Origin: UBA1181 sp045113275
GTDB taxonomy: Bacteria; Bacteroidota; Bacteroidia; Bacteroidales; Paludibacteraceae
Reading direction: 5' to 3'
Assembly: GCA_045113275.1 (NCBI GenBank)
Contig: JBGUIU010000184.1
Span: 14,448 to 78,447, forward strand
Length of the DNA stretch: 64,000 nucleotides
This document shows positions 25,250 through 33,465 of the stretch, piece after piece (the first letter of the stretch is position 1; every line of letters starts with the position of its first letter). The position numbers and the translations under genes were made by a program. A model generated the notes under the pieces. The model searched no databases and was not told the origin of the DNA. It saw only the letters and a program-made list of their open reading frames with translations.

Positions 25250-25969
25250 ATGAAGAAATTATTATTAGTTGTAGCTGCATTATTCACAATGAATGCATTT
25301 GCACAAGAACAAGGTGATGACAATGGTTTTGGGTTAAAATTATTCGCAGGTTTTGGTGGCAGTAGCTACGGAACTGTTGATTACGGTTCAGTAATCAAGA
25401 TTTCTGGTGAATCTGAATATAAGTATTCTCCAGCATTCGGTCTTTCTTTGGATAATCGTTGGTATGTTGCTAATCCAGGAAAGTTCGGTATCGCTATCGA
25501 TGCTCGTTGGTTAGATTTGTCAATTGCACATTATGGTGAAAAGACTGACTTGGCAGAAGTTAAGTCTAATCTTGTAAAATTTGAAATGTTCGGTCCTGGT
25601 GTTATCGGTACTTTCTACATCAATGACCAAATGGCTGCTGATTTGTACTGGAACATTATCCCTAGCGTTGCTATAACAGGACACGATTCAAAAGTTACTA
25701 CTCCTGCATTTGGCAGTATTCCTGCAACAGAAGTTGAATCAGAAGATACTGATTTCGCTTTAGGTATGTCTAACTACATTGGTGCTGCATTCAGATTCAA
25801 AGTATTCCAAGCTGGTGTTGAATATAACATCGCAAAATTGAAATTCCAAGATTGGGGTAAGAGTGATGATAATGCTGATGATGTACTTAATGATTTTGCT
25901 AATTCAATTTTGGGTAACTACAAACAAAATTTGAATTCTTTGCGTGTATTTGTTGGATTCAAATTCTAA
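25250..25969 (+). CDS. Small outer-membrane beta-barrel protein
   Basis: A 239-residue protein with a clear signal peptide (MKKLLLVVAALFTMNAFAQ). The mature part is built of alternating strands (FGLKLFAGFGGSSYG, IAIDARWLDLSIAHYG, FRFKVFQAGVEYNIAKLKF) and ends RVFVGFKF, with the C-terminal Phe needed for barrel assembly. It looks like an eight- to ten-stranded porin-like barrel (outer-membrane beta-barrel superfamily). Function unknown. It is monocistronic with a strong terminator; the codon choice and long leader suggest high expression. Confidence 0.8.
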   Translation: MKKLLLVVAALFTMNAFAQEQGDDNGFGLKLFAGFGGSSYGTVDYGSVIKISGESEYKYSPAFGLSLDNRWYVANPGKFGIAIDARWLDLSIAHYGEKTDLAEVKSNLVKFEMFGPGVIGTFYINDQMAADLYWNIIPSVAITGHDSKVTTPAFGSIPATEVESEDTDFALGMSNYIGAAFRFKVFQAGVEYNIAKLKFQDWGKSDDNADDVLNDFANSILGNYKQNLNSLRVFVGFKF

Positions 25970-25988
25970 TTAAATCACATACAATAAT

Positions 25989-26018
25989 AAAAAGCATACC
26001 TTCGGGTATGCTTTTTTT
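25989..26018 (+). terminator. Strong terminator of the outer-membrane barrel gene
   Basis: A perfect 12-bp stem (25989-26000 with 26005-26016) closed by a UUCG tetraloop, running into a T tract. The symmetric A/T ends allow it to serve the convergent gene ending at 26057 too. Confidence 0.9.
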
Positions 26019-26056
26019 ATGCTAACTATGAAATAACATCTATGTAACAAAAGGGT

Positions 26057-26533
26057 TTAAAGCTCCATTAGTCTTCTCCTTTCTTGTTTATGCTTCTCTT
26101 TTTCACAGAAATCAAGTACGATAATATAACCTTCTTTGTTTAAAATTTTGATTCCTCCTTTCATCATCGATAAAGATAAAAGATTCTCAATTGGGAATGG
26201 TATCAGTTCGTATGTGATGTCAATAATTGCAGGTGAATATCCGTCTATGTGTTTTATCCCGCGTATATAAATACGTCCGGTTAAAATGTTCATATCGAAT
26301 CCATCTACAATGGGATCTTCCCAAGAATAGACTTGATAACCATTCTGTTGCAGATATTTTATAATCGCTTTTAAATTTTCCCTGTCATATCTGGTGATGA
26401 AATCAGCATCATGTGGGGGCGTATCCAATACTTCTGGATACGTCAATTGTAATCCAAGACTTCCGTATAAAACGCAGTTGTAACGCGTAGTGAGTTCTAC
26501 TGCTATTTTTTCTAATTCGAAATAGGGTGTCAT
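26057..26533 (-). CDS. Nucleotidyltransferase-like protein paired with a radical SAM enzyme
   Basis: A 158-residue cytosolic protein. LYGSLGLQL (22-30) followed by PPHDADFIT (39-47) resembles the GS...DxD active site of the nucleotidyltransferase fold (Gly24-Ser25, Asp42, Asp44), and DIDITYE-like acid at IIDITYELIPF could be the third carboxylate. The spacing from GS to DxD is longer than in minimal MNT toxins, so the family is uncertain. It begins 17 bp after the radical SAM gene and shares its promoter, so the two products likely act in one pathway, for example an enzyme that transfers a nucleotide to, or senses, the modified product. I do not know the pair's function. Confidence 0.55.
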   Translation of the reverse strand: MTPYFELEKIAVELTTRYNCVLYGSLGLQLTYPEVLDTPPHDADFITRYDRENLKAIIKYLQQNGYQVYSWEDPIVDGFDMNILTGRIYIRGIKHIDGYSPAIIDITYELIPFPIENLLSLSMMKGGIKILNKEGYIIVLDFCEKEKHKQERRRLMEL

Positions 26534-26550
26534 CTTACTTCTTTTTTATG

Positions 26551-27573
26551 TTAAACCCAATCTAATTTACCTTTCATATTCCAATCTTTACATAACATAC
26601 CGTTAGGGTAGTATATTAATTTATAAACCTTATCATCGTCCATATTACCGTGGTATCTGATCATTTCTTCATAATCAGACATTTCGAAGTTTACCTTCAT
26701 CCGCTCACCATATTTATACCCGAAAGAGAAATAGTAATATCCCTTTTGAATTTCTTTGATTTTGAACAGATCAGTAGGTAATTCTGTCAGAATATCCATC
26801 AGCTCTACACGATTCTCGATGATATACTGCTGAGTTCCTCCTTGTTCAACAGAGTCATTAAACATGGCTAGTTCTCTGAAAACCACTTCGTTAATGTTCA
26901 TACTCTCGGCAAATTTCAAATACTTGATGATCTCATCTACTTGTCCGATTCCTTTCTTTTGAAGTACACATACCAGTTTGATCGGTATAAGGTTATTCAA
27001 TCTCTTAACGACATCAGCAAAAACAGCATTTCGCATAATCGGCTCAATCTCACCATTATATCGTTTGAATCGTACTATCCATTGGTTTATCTCTTCATCA
27101 TAGTGATGTCTTGAACATTCAATTCTTGTTATTTGCTGTCCTTGAAGTACATCAGCTAATCCATCGAAATCCTTTGCGAAACCACTTAAGTTAGAATACA
27201 TTACTTTTTCTGTCACGGTTCCTCCATTGCGTTGGAATTCATTTATCGTGTTCAGAATCAAACGTAACTGCTCTTTACTTTCTGTAGGCTCCTTACCAGA
27301 TAAAGATAAGAAGATCGGAGTCTCCTTGATACGTGCAAGTATCCGCTTTAGTCGTTCTGCATAATCATTACATACACCATGACAAATTGTGATTTGTCCT
27401 CCACGTACAAGTTTTTCAGAACAGAATCTACAGTTTGCACTGCAGCTATTATAGATATATGGTGTTAATGATAATACATTACGTTCCATTTTGTTCTCAA
27501 TGACAATCTCTCTGTTATTTTCGGCTACCATTTGCTTGGCAAATTGAAGGTAGTCAGCATAAAACTTATTCAT
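26551..27573 (-). CDS. Radical SAM enzyme of unknown substrate
   Basis: A 340-residue cytosolic radical SAM protein. The cluster-binding motif CxxxCxxC is Cys44-Ser-Ala-Asn-Cys48-Arg-Phe-Cys51, followed by a second Cys pair (Cys64, Cys68) close by. A GGE-like stretch appears as FLSLSGKEPTESKEQL. ARHHYDEEINQWI and RNAVFADVVKRL.. fit the barrel, and the C-terminus ends IYYPNGMLCKDWNMKG with a further Cys. There is no full SPASM domain. It is translated first in a two-gene unit with the nucleotidyltransferase-like gene, behind a promoter with three palindromic sites. Such tight control suggests a condition-specific role. Precise reaction unknown. Confidence 0.85.
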   Translation of the reverse strand: MNKFYADYLQFAKQMVAENNREIVIENKMERNVLSLTPYIYNSCSANCRFCSEKLVRGGQITICHGVCNDYAERLKRILARIKETPIFLSLSGKEPTESKEQLRLILNTINEFQRNGGTVTEKVMYSNLSGFAKDFDGLADVLQGQQITRIECSRHHYDEEINQWIVRFKRYNGEIEPIMRNAVFADVVKRLNNLIPIKLVCVLQKKGIGQVDEIIKYLKFAESMNINEVVFRELAMFNDSVEQGGTQQYIIENRVELMDILTELPTDLFKIKEIQKGYYYFSFGYKYGERMKVNFEMSDYEEMIRYHGNMDDDKVYKLIYYPNGMLCKDWNMKGKLDWV

Positions 27574-27606
27574 AAGCCACTCATTTTAATAAAACCGACA
27601 TTTAAT

Positions 27607-27625
27607 TTGTGTAATTTTTACACAA
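27607..27625. promoter_or_regulatory. Operator site 1: TTGTGTAA-TTT-TTACACAA
   Basis: A perfect 19-bp palindrome immediately downstream of the -7 box, covering the expected transcription start of the radical SAM operon. A protein bound here would block initiation. Confidence 0.65.
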
Positions 27626-27657
27626 CAAAGATAGGTGTAAATTTTTATACAACCAAA
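27626..27657 (-). promoter_or_regulatory. Promoter of the radical SAM operon
   Basis: Minus-strand -33 TTTG (27654-27657) and -7 TATCTTTG (27626-27633) separated by 20 bp: a full match to the Bacteroidetes consensus. Confidence 0.75.
27634..27652. promoter_or_regulatory. Operator site 2, between -33 and -7
   Basis: Degenerate copy of the same palindrome (half-sites GGTGTAA and TTATACAA) filling the spacer of the promoter. Confidence 0.5.
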
Positions 27658-27661
27658 TTAT

Positions 27662-27680
27662 TTGTGTAAAAAATACGCAT
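27662..27680. promoter_or_regulatory. Operator site 3, upstream of -33
   Basis: Half-site TTGTGTAA is exact, the second half ATACGCAT is degenerate. Centres of sites 1, 2 and 3 are spaced about 27-28 bp apart. Confidence 0.4.
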
Positions 27681-27753
27681 AATAAAACAAGAAAATTGTA
27701 AGAAGAGAGATGACTAAAAAAGTATGCTTGTAATGATTTGTAAAACAATGAGA

Positions 27754-27791
27754 TAAAAAAATAGAGACTGAATGTTGTCATTCAGTCTCTA
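27754..27791 (-). terminator. Terminator of the Bat operon
   Basis: A perfect 13-bp stem (27762-27774 with 27779-27791), loop of 4 nt, then seven T residues on the minus strand, 41 nt beyond the end of batE. Confidence 0.88.
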
Positions 27792-27831
27792 CTATGATTT
27801 TTATATTTCGAAATAGATATTTCGTAGGAGA

Positions 27832-28581
27832 TTATATGATTTCAATTGATTTTTCAGGTATCCAACCAACATTACCATCGGCAATTTGAATTTCCACCCA
27901 TCCGTTTAATTTGCTTTTTATCTTTACTTTGGTGCCTTCATGTAGTAAAAATAGATCTGTGCCTCCATTGTCAGGTGAGCCTTTCCCTGTTACGGAAGGG
28001 GCAAAAATGATTGCATAGTCATGCGAGATTAATACATTCTTTTGATTCTTAGCATAGTGGAATGAGATGATGCACAAAAGAATAGTAAAAATACTCGTAA
28101 AGAAAGAGGCTTTACGAAGCCAACTAATCTTACCGAAGAAATAGATTGAAACACATATTAAAGTTAAGATGAAACAGAAGATGGATAACTTGGCCCAACC
28201 ATCGGAGCTAAACGTGTTTTGGATGGATTTGTTCCAATCGGAGATGAAGAAGTTATCTAACTGTTCAATCTTATCCGTGGTTTGTTGTTTGGCCATCTCA
28301 AGATTGAAAAGAATATCTTCATTGTTGGGATCCAGTTTAAGCGCTCTTTCGTAATTGAGAATAGCAGGTGCTATCTCACCTTGTTTATATTTGGCATTGC
28401 CTAAATTATAATACAAAGCGGCAGAAGAACCTTCTTCCTGTAAAACGATTTGATATAGGCTGTCGGCTTCTTTAAATTTTTCAGAAGAATATAAGTTGTT
28501 CGCTTCTATCAATCGTTTAGATTCTGATGCGAAGCAGATTATAGGAAGTATCGAAAGAAAAAATATAAATATACGTTTCAT
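27832..28581 (-). CDS. batE: BatE: TPR protein with SH3-like domain
   Basis: A 249-residue envelope protein. A signal peptide (about 1-18) precedes TPR units (YNLGNAKYKQGEIAPAILNYERALKLDPNNEDILFNLEMAK), two membrane segments (about 128-148 and 155-173) and a C-terminal bacterial SH3 fold (FAPSVTGKGSPDNGG...EGTKVKIKSKLNGWVEIQIADGNVGWIPEKSIEII). This architecture is the BatE type. Last gene of the MoxR-Bat operon, 18 bp after batD. Bat proteins have been linked to aerotolerance and envelope stress in Bacteroides and Leptospira, with unclear mechanism. Confidence 0.88.
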   Translation of the reverse strand: MKRIFIFFLSILPIICFASESKRLIEANNLYSSEKFKEADSLYQIVLQEEGSSAALYYNLGNAKYKQGEIAPAILNYERALKLDPNNEDILFNLEMAKQQTTDKIEQLDNFFISDWNKSIQNTFSSDGWAKLSIFCFILTLICVSIYFFGKISWLRKASFFTSIFTILLCIISFHYAKNQKNVLISHDYAIIFAPSVTGKGSPDNGGTDLFLLHEGTKVKIKSKLNGWVEIQIADGNVGWIPEKSIEII

Positions 28582-28599
28582 TTTAGTTCGGTTATATGA

Positions 28600-30462
28600 T
28601 TAAATTTTAATCTGTTCTTCTATTGTACTGATTAATTCAACAGCTTTGTTGTATAACATATCCATAGCCTCTTGACCATTTGTTGGTGCGAAGCGTGCGA
28701 ATTCGCAGGTCTGCAATACATTCATGAAGTTGCTAATAACTGTTGGGTCAATTTTATGTTCTGCTAATTTAGCTTCGATATTATCTTTGTCTAATTCAGA
28801 AACAGGAATATTTAACTTGTCGCTAGTATATCCCCATAGTGCTTTTAACACTTCCTCATAGAATTGCTCTTTCTCGTTAGCAACTAGATGTTGTTGTGCT
28901 TTTTTCAGTCTCTTCGTAGCTTGCTTGTTTGCTCTCTTGTTTTTCACCAAGATAATGTTTGCATTTTCTTTTACTTGTTTTCTGTATAAGATAAACAAGG
29001 TGATAAATATGCAGAGTGGAATGATAAACCATAAATAGAAAGAGGTGGAGCCGAAGAATGGTGTACTATATGCACTTAGGCTCTTATCCTTTGTGTTAAT
29101 GTAATGAATATCCTTTCCTAGGTATTTTACATTCTCTTTGTTGCCAAAATTTGAAACAACTGTAGTGTTTTCAGATGCGTTGTTTTCGCCTTTTGCTACG
29201 TTGATGGTATAGGCTTGTGTTTTTAAGGATACATATTTCTTCGCTTTTGGATCAAAGAATGAAAAATCAGCTGCCGGAATCTCATATACTCCTGCATAAC
29301 GAGGAATGGCAAGATATTCTATTTCTTTTGTTCCACTGACAATGTTTCCTGTTGTGTTTACTTTAGAATTTACCTTTGGATCATAGATTTCAAAGTCGTT
29401 AGGGAATTTTATTTCAGGCTCTTTAACATATTTAATATTACCTGTTCCTGTGATTTTAACCTTTAGATTGATTGCATCGTTGGCTTTGACATCCGTTGAG
29501 TTGATAGAGGTCTCGATTCTATATGATCCAACAGTACCATTAAAATTGTCGGGTTTCCCTTGCGAAGGCAAAGGCATAACTTCTATTTTGGTGCCTTTGA
29601 TAGTAAGTTCTTTTTTTACGTTATAGGTGGTTCCGAAGAAATCGTCCATATCAAAAATGCTTCTTCTTCTGTTGGACGAACGTTTTTGAACCTGTGCAAC
29701 AACTGTTATCTTACCGTTTTCGATATCAATATTGTTTGCTCTTTGAGGGAAAAGTATTGCTTTTTTCAGAATATATACGTAGTAACGAGCTCCATTGTAT
29801 GTTTCAATTCCAGCGTTTCTTTCTTCATCTTTAATGTTTACTTCCTGTGCGATGAATCCATTATATTCTGGGAATTTCACATTATCTATGCCCGATACAT
29901 TTCCTTTATGATAAAGTTTTATGGTTGTAACCAATTGTTCTCCTTCATATACTTTCTTCTTGTTGTATTCAGCTACGCAAAAAAGATCAGTATCGGATAC
30001 TCCTGTTACGTTTTCTCCTTGATTGCCGTTGTTATATCCATTGGAGGATTGTCCGCCACCCGTGTTAGCACCTTGAGCGACAACCTTAATGGTAAGTGCA
30101 TTGGACATTAATGTTTTACCATTGTGAGTGAATCTTGCAGGCGAAATAGTAAATGTACCTTCTTTTTTGGGTGTTAATATATATGTATAAGTTAGATTTT
30201 CAGTCGTCGTCATTGCTCCATTTATGATGGAAACTTGTTTCGCAGAACTGGTGCTTGGTCCCATCAAGATTTCAAAATCTTTGATTTCAGGAGTTTGTAG
30301 ATCTGTTGGCTTTGCATTTTTTATGTTAAACTCCAATCTGAATTGTTGTCCGATGGCAACGACATTGGGCGCCGATGCTTTAATAGAAACATCTTCGTTA
30401 GCAGCCCATAGGCTGACACTTGCAATTATAAACGTGAATATTACACAAACTATTTTCTTCAT
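28600..30462 (-). CDS. batD: BatD: surface/periplasmic oxygen-tolerance protein
   Basis: A 620-residue protein with signal peptide (ending SLWA-AN), a long periplasmic part of repeated immunoglobulin-like beta domains (for example VAIGQQFRLEFNIKNAKPTDLQTPEIKDFEIL, KVYEGEQLVTTIKLYHKGNVSGIDNVKFPEY, VKANDAINLKVKITGTGNIKYVKEPEIKFP) and one membrane helix near 470-490 (FYLWFIIPLCIFITLFILY). A cytosolic helical tail follows, with KRLKKAQQHL and the ALWGYTSDKLNIPVSELDKDNIE segment typical of the family. It is the fourth Bat gene. Confidence 0.92.
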   Translation of the reverse strand: MKKIVCVIFTFIIASVSLWAANEDVSIKASAPNVVAIGQQFRLEFNIKNAKPTDLQTPEIKDFEILMGPSTSSAKQVSIINGAMTTTENLTYTYILTPKKEGTFTISPARFTHNGKTLMSNALTIKVVAQGANTGGGQSSNGYNNGNQGENVTGVSDTDLFCVAEYNKKKVYEGEQLVTTIKLYHKGNVSGIDNVKFPEYNGFIAQEVNIKDEERNAGIETYNGARYYVYILKKAILFPQRANNIDIENGKITVVAQVQKRSSNRRRSIFDMDDFFGTTYNVKKELTIKGTKIEVMPLPSQGKPDNFNGTVGSYRIETSINSTDVKANDAINLKVKITGTGNIKYVKEPEIKFPNDFEIYDPKVNSKVNTTGNIVSGTKEIEYLAIPRYAGVYEIPAADFSFFDPKAKKYVSLKTQAYTINVAKGENNASENTTVVSNFGNKENVKYLGKDIHYINTKDKSLSAYSTPFFGSTSFYLWFIIPLCIFITLFILYRKQVKENANIILVKNKRANKQATKRLKKAQQHLVANEKEQFYEEVLKALWGYTSDKLNIPVSELDKDNIEAKLAEHKIDPTVISNFMNVLQTCEFARFAPTNGQEAMDMLYNKAVELISTIEEQIKI

Positions 30463-30534
30463 TTTATTTTAGTTCTTTCTTTGCCATGCAAAAATACTAA
30501 TTATCATCTAACAAATAAAGTGGGGTGGAAAAAA

Positions 30535-31422
30535 TCACCAATCTTTATCTGTTTTATATCGAGAATCTTTTTGTTCGATTTTCCGTTTTTTCTGTTGATC
30601 TTTTTCTTCTTGTTCCAAAGCGTTCAAGATCTGTTCAGCATTTTCTTTTGACATCTGATCTTTCGACTGCTGCTCTTCTTGTTGCTGCTGTTGCTGCTGT
30701 TGTTGTTGATCTTGCTGTTGCTGCTGTTGATCTTGATTCTGATCTTTTTTATCATTGTTCTGATTATTCTGACCATTGCTAGGAGGCGTCATTGATTGAA
30801 GTATCTGTGCTACTTTTTTCTCATAATCCTGAGCCATGGCAAGATTGAAACGTGTGCTATCATTTTCGGGAGCATTCCGAAGGGATTCTTTATAATCCTT
30901 GATAGGCGTTTGAATAATCTTCAAATTTTCTTGTAGGCTGTTATAGAATTGTTGTTTAACCTCATTTACATTCTGTCCCGCTGCTTCCATCTTTGTAATT
31001 AAGTCATTGGTCATCATGATAGAATCTAAAGGAGTCAATCGTTTCATGTTAGCATTACCTTTATTTTTGTATATGCTGGAAACCAATTCTTTTGAATCCT
31101 CACTTGCGTCTGATTTTAATGTGGAACGTACAGCGTTGGCGTATGTCTTATCTGCCATTTCGTAGCGACCATTTCTGTAATCAGCATTTGCATTGTTGTA
31201 GAGCGCACCACTGTTAGTAGAATCAATCTGAAGAGCTCCTACATATTTGATCTTGGCATCATCATATTTCTCTTCATCATAATATTCATTTCCTTGGTTG
31301 ATATAATCGCCGATCTGTCTGAATGACAGCGAACTTTTATTAGAGAAAAGTAATATTAATAATATGATGATGACAGTGGTGGTTGCACTGATTTGTATAA
31401 TTTCTTTCTTCTCCATTTTCAA
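30535..31422 (-). CDS. batC: BatC: membrane-anchored TPR protein with polyglutamine tract
   Basis: A 295-residue protein with one N-terminal membrane helix (about 10-27), TPR repeats (QGNEYYDEEKYDDAKIKYVGALQID, YNNANADYRNGRYEMADKTYANAVR) and a C-terminal Gln/Asp-rich region containing runs of up to ten Gln, encoded at about 30660-30740 by CAG/CAA mixes. The tract is probably unstructured. The start overlaps the batB stop by 4 nt, so translation is coupled. It is likely to bind a partner among the VWA proteins BatA/BatB. Confidence 0.88.
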   Translation of the reverse strand: MKMEKKEIIQISATTTVIIILLILLFSNKSSLSFRQIGDYINQGNEYYDEEKYDDAKIKYVGALQIDSTNSGALYNNANADYRNGRYEMADKTYANAVRSTLKSDASEDSKELVSSIYKNKGNANMKRLTPLDSIMMTNDLITKMEAAGQNVNEVKQQFYNSLQENLKIIQTPIKDYKESLRNAPENDSTRFNLAMAQDYEKKVAQILQSMTPPSNGQNNQNNDKKDQNQDQQQQQQDQQQQQQQQQQEEQQSKDQMSKENAEQILNALEQEEKDQQKKRKIEQKDSRYKTDKDW

Positions 31423-32444
31423 TCAAATAATTTAAAGTTACGGAACAATCCATTTTTCCTTTCTAAGATGATTAACTCAATGACCAAGATGATTATAACA
31501 ATCAAAACAATGGGAGGAAATTGTTCGTTGTACTCTGAATACACCTTCGATTCAACATCCTCATGTGCTATCTTATCCAGTTCGGATTGAATGACTTTCA
31601 TCGCATTATTGGTGTTGTCTGCCCGAATATATGTTCCATTTCCTGCTCTGGCTATTTCTTGACACATGTTTTCGTTTAGCTTTGAGATGACAACATTGCC
31701 ATCTTTGTCTTTCTTGAAATTATTTGTGCCAGATACAGGAATAGGGGATCCTTCAGGTTTTCCTATTCCAATCACATTCACTTGAATTCCCTTCGCAGCA
31801 ATCTGTTGTGCCATACTCACTGCATCATCTTCATGGTTCTCACCATCTGTTATGACAATGATGGCTTGTCCCTTGCTGATGTCTTCTTCAGAAAAAGCTT
31901 TACTGGCCATTTCTAGCGCAGCACCTATAGCTGTTCCTTGTTGACGGATGATGTTAGGTTGTATTGTTGATATGAATATTTTGGCTGATTGATAATCGGT
32001 GGTTATCGGTAATTGCGTATATGGATGACCCGCAAAGATGATGACACCAAACTTGTCATTGTTGAGTCCATCCAGTAGTTTGTATAACATCTGTTTGGAT
32101 TTTTCCAAACGATTGGGTTGTACATCCTCAGCCAACATGGAATTGGAGATGTCTAGACAGACCATAACTTCCAATCCTTTTTTCTTGACTGTTTCAAGTT
32201 TTGAACCGAATTGAGGTCGAGCCAAAATGAAGATGATGCCTGTTAACGCTAATATTGACAGATAAAATTTTAGATGTTGTCTGAAGTTTGAAACGCCAGG
32301 CATAAGGTTCTTTAGTAGTTCATAATTACCAAATTTCTTTATTTGTCTCTGTCTGTAGAAACGTGTGACTAAAAACCAACCTATAAATACAGGTATGATT
32401 AGTAGTAAATATAAATATTGTGGATTTGCAAATCTGAATAGCAT
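31419..32444 (-). CDS. batB: BatB: VWA-domain membrane protein
   Basis: A 341-residue inner-membrane protein with N-terminal helices (about 8-28 and 56-76), a periplasmic or cytosolic VWA domain (about 90-300) and a final helix (about 312-330). The MIDAS motif is VCLDISNSMLAED (DxSxS), with the threonine partner in ITTDYQS and the Asp in VITDGENHED. It forms the VWA pair with BatA, separated by 28 bp. Divalent metal-dependent protein binding is expected. Confidence 0.92.
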   Translation of the reverse strand: MLFRFANPQYLYLLLIIPVFIGWFLVTRFYRQRQIKKFGNYELLKNLMPGVSNFRQHLKFYLSILALTGIIFILARPQFGSKLETVKKKGLEVMVCLDISNSMLAEDVQPNRLEKSKQMLYKLLDGLNNDKFGVIIFAGHPYTQLPITTDYQSAKIFISTIQPNIIRQQGTAIGAALEMASKAFSEEDISKGQAIIVITDGENHEDDAVSMAQQIAAKGIQVNVIGIGKPEGSPIPVSGTNNFKKDKDGNVVISKLNENMCQEIARAGNGTYIRADNTNNAMKVIQSELDKIAHEDVESKVYSEYNEQFPPIVLIVIIILVIELIILERKNGLFRNFKLFD

Positions 32445-32472
32445 ATCTAACTCCTTTCTTTTGGGAAATTAT

Positions 32473-33465
32473 TTATGGAATATGTCTTAAAACCGTGGTT
32501 CTAAGAATTATTTCAAATAGAAGTAAAATCAAGGCTGCTATAGCATACGGAAGATACTCTTCTGTCTTTTTGCTATATTCTGTCACTTGTATTTTCGTCT
32601 TTTCCAATTGGTCAATTTCAGCGTATATAGCTTTCAGCGATTTATTGTCTGTTGCACGGAAGTATTGACCATTGGTTTTCTCTGCGATTGATTTCAAGGT
32701 TGTTTCATCAATATCAACAGGTACCATTTGTCTCTTTATACCGAAAACCGTACGGACAGGGTAGGGCGCTTGTCCTTTGGTACCGACACCAATTGTATAG
32801 ACCCTTATATTATACGCTTTGGCTAGTTCTGCAGCTGTTAACGGATCAATTTCACCTCGGTTGTTAGAACCATCCGTAAGAAGAATGATGACTTTTGATT
32901 TTGCCTGACTCTCTTTGATACGATTGACTGCATTGGCTAATCCCATACCGATGGCTGTTCCATCTTCTGAAATCATATCGTCTGAAATGCTATTCATCAA
33001 TCCGATGAGCGCTGTCTTGTCGGATGTTAGCGGACTTTGGGTGAAACTTTCTCCGGCAAAGACCACCAAACCAATATTATCATTTGGACGAGAAGCGATA
33101 AACTCTGCGCCTACGGACTTGGCAGCTTCCAATCGGTTGGGTTTTAAATCCTCTGCGATCATACTGCCTGATACATCGACCGCCATGACAATATCGATTC
33201 CTTCAACATCTTTGTTCGACCAACTGTCTGATGCTTGAGGTCTAGCCAATACAATTATTAGGAGAGCTATAGTCCCCATGCGTAGAACAAAAGGAAGATG
33301 AAGAATATAATATTTATAACTTTTACCAACACCTTGAAAAGCATTTGTGCTTGACATCTGGAGATTGGCCGTTGTACGTTTTCTTCTATAGATATACCAT
33401 GCAGCTAAAGGTATTAACAATAGTAGAAAATATAGATAAGACGGATTTTGAAATGTTATTTCCAT
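32473..33465 (-). CDS. batA: BatA: VWA-domain membrane protein
   Basis: A 330-residue protein with N-terminal membrane helices, VWA domain and C-terminal helix. MIDAS residues are in MAVDVSGSMIAEDLKP, with LTSDKTALIG and ILLTDGSNNRGEID completing the site. It is closely related to batB, as is usual for this duplicated pair. Its start codon overlaps the stop of the preceding gene by one base (TAATG type). Confidence 0.92.
   Translation of the reverse strand: MEITFQNPSYLYFLLLLIPLAAWYIYRRKRTTANLQMSSTNAFQGVGKSYKYYILHLPFVLRMGTIALLIIVLARPQASDSWSNKDVEGIDIVMAVDVSGSMIAEDLKPNRLEAAKSVGAEFIASRPNDNIGLVVFAGESFTQSPLTSDKTALIGLMNSISDDMISEDGTAIGMGLANAVNRIKESQAKSKVIILLTDGSNNRGEIDPLTAAELAKAYNIRVYTIGVGTKGQAPYPVRTVFGIKRQMVPVDIDETTLKSIAEKTNGQYFRATDNKSLKAIYAEIDQLEKTKIQVTEYSKKTEEYLPYAIAALILLLFEIILRTTVLRHIP

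Noticed and set aside
30525..30782. Repetitive-looking sequence resembling a repeat array
   Set aside because: It is the polyglutamine codons of batC, with no spacers or palindromic repeats, so not CRISPR.
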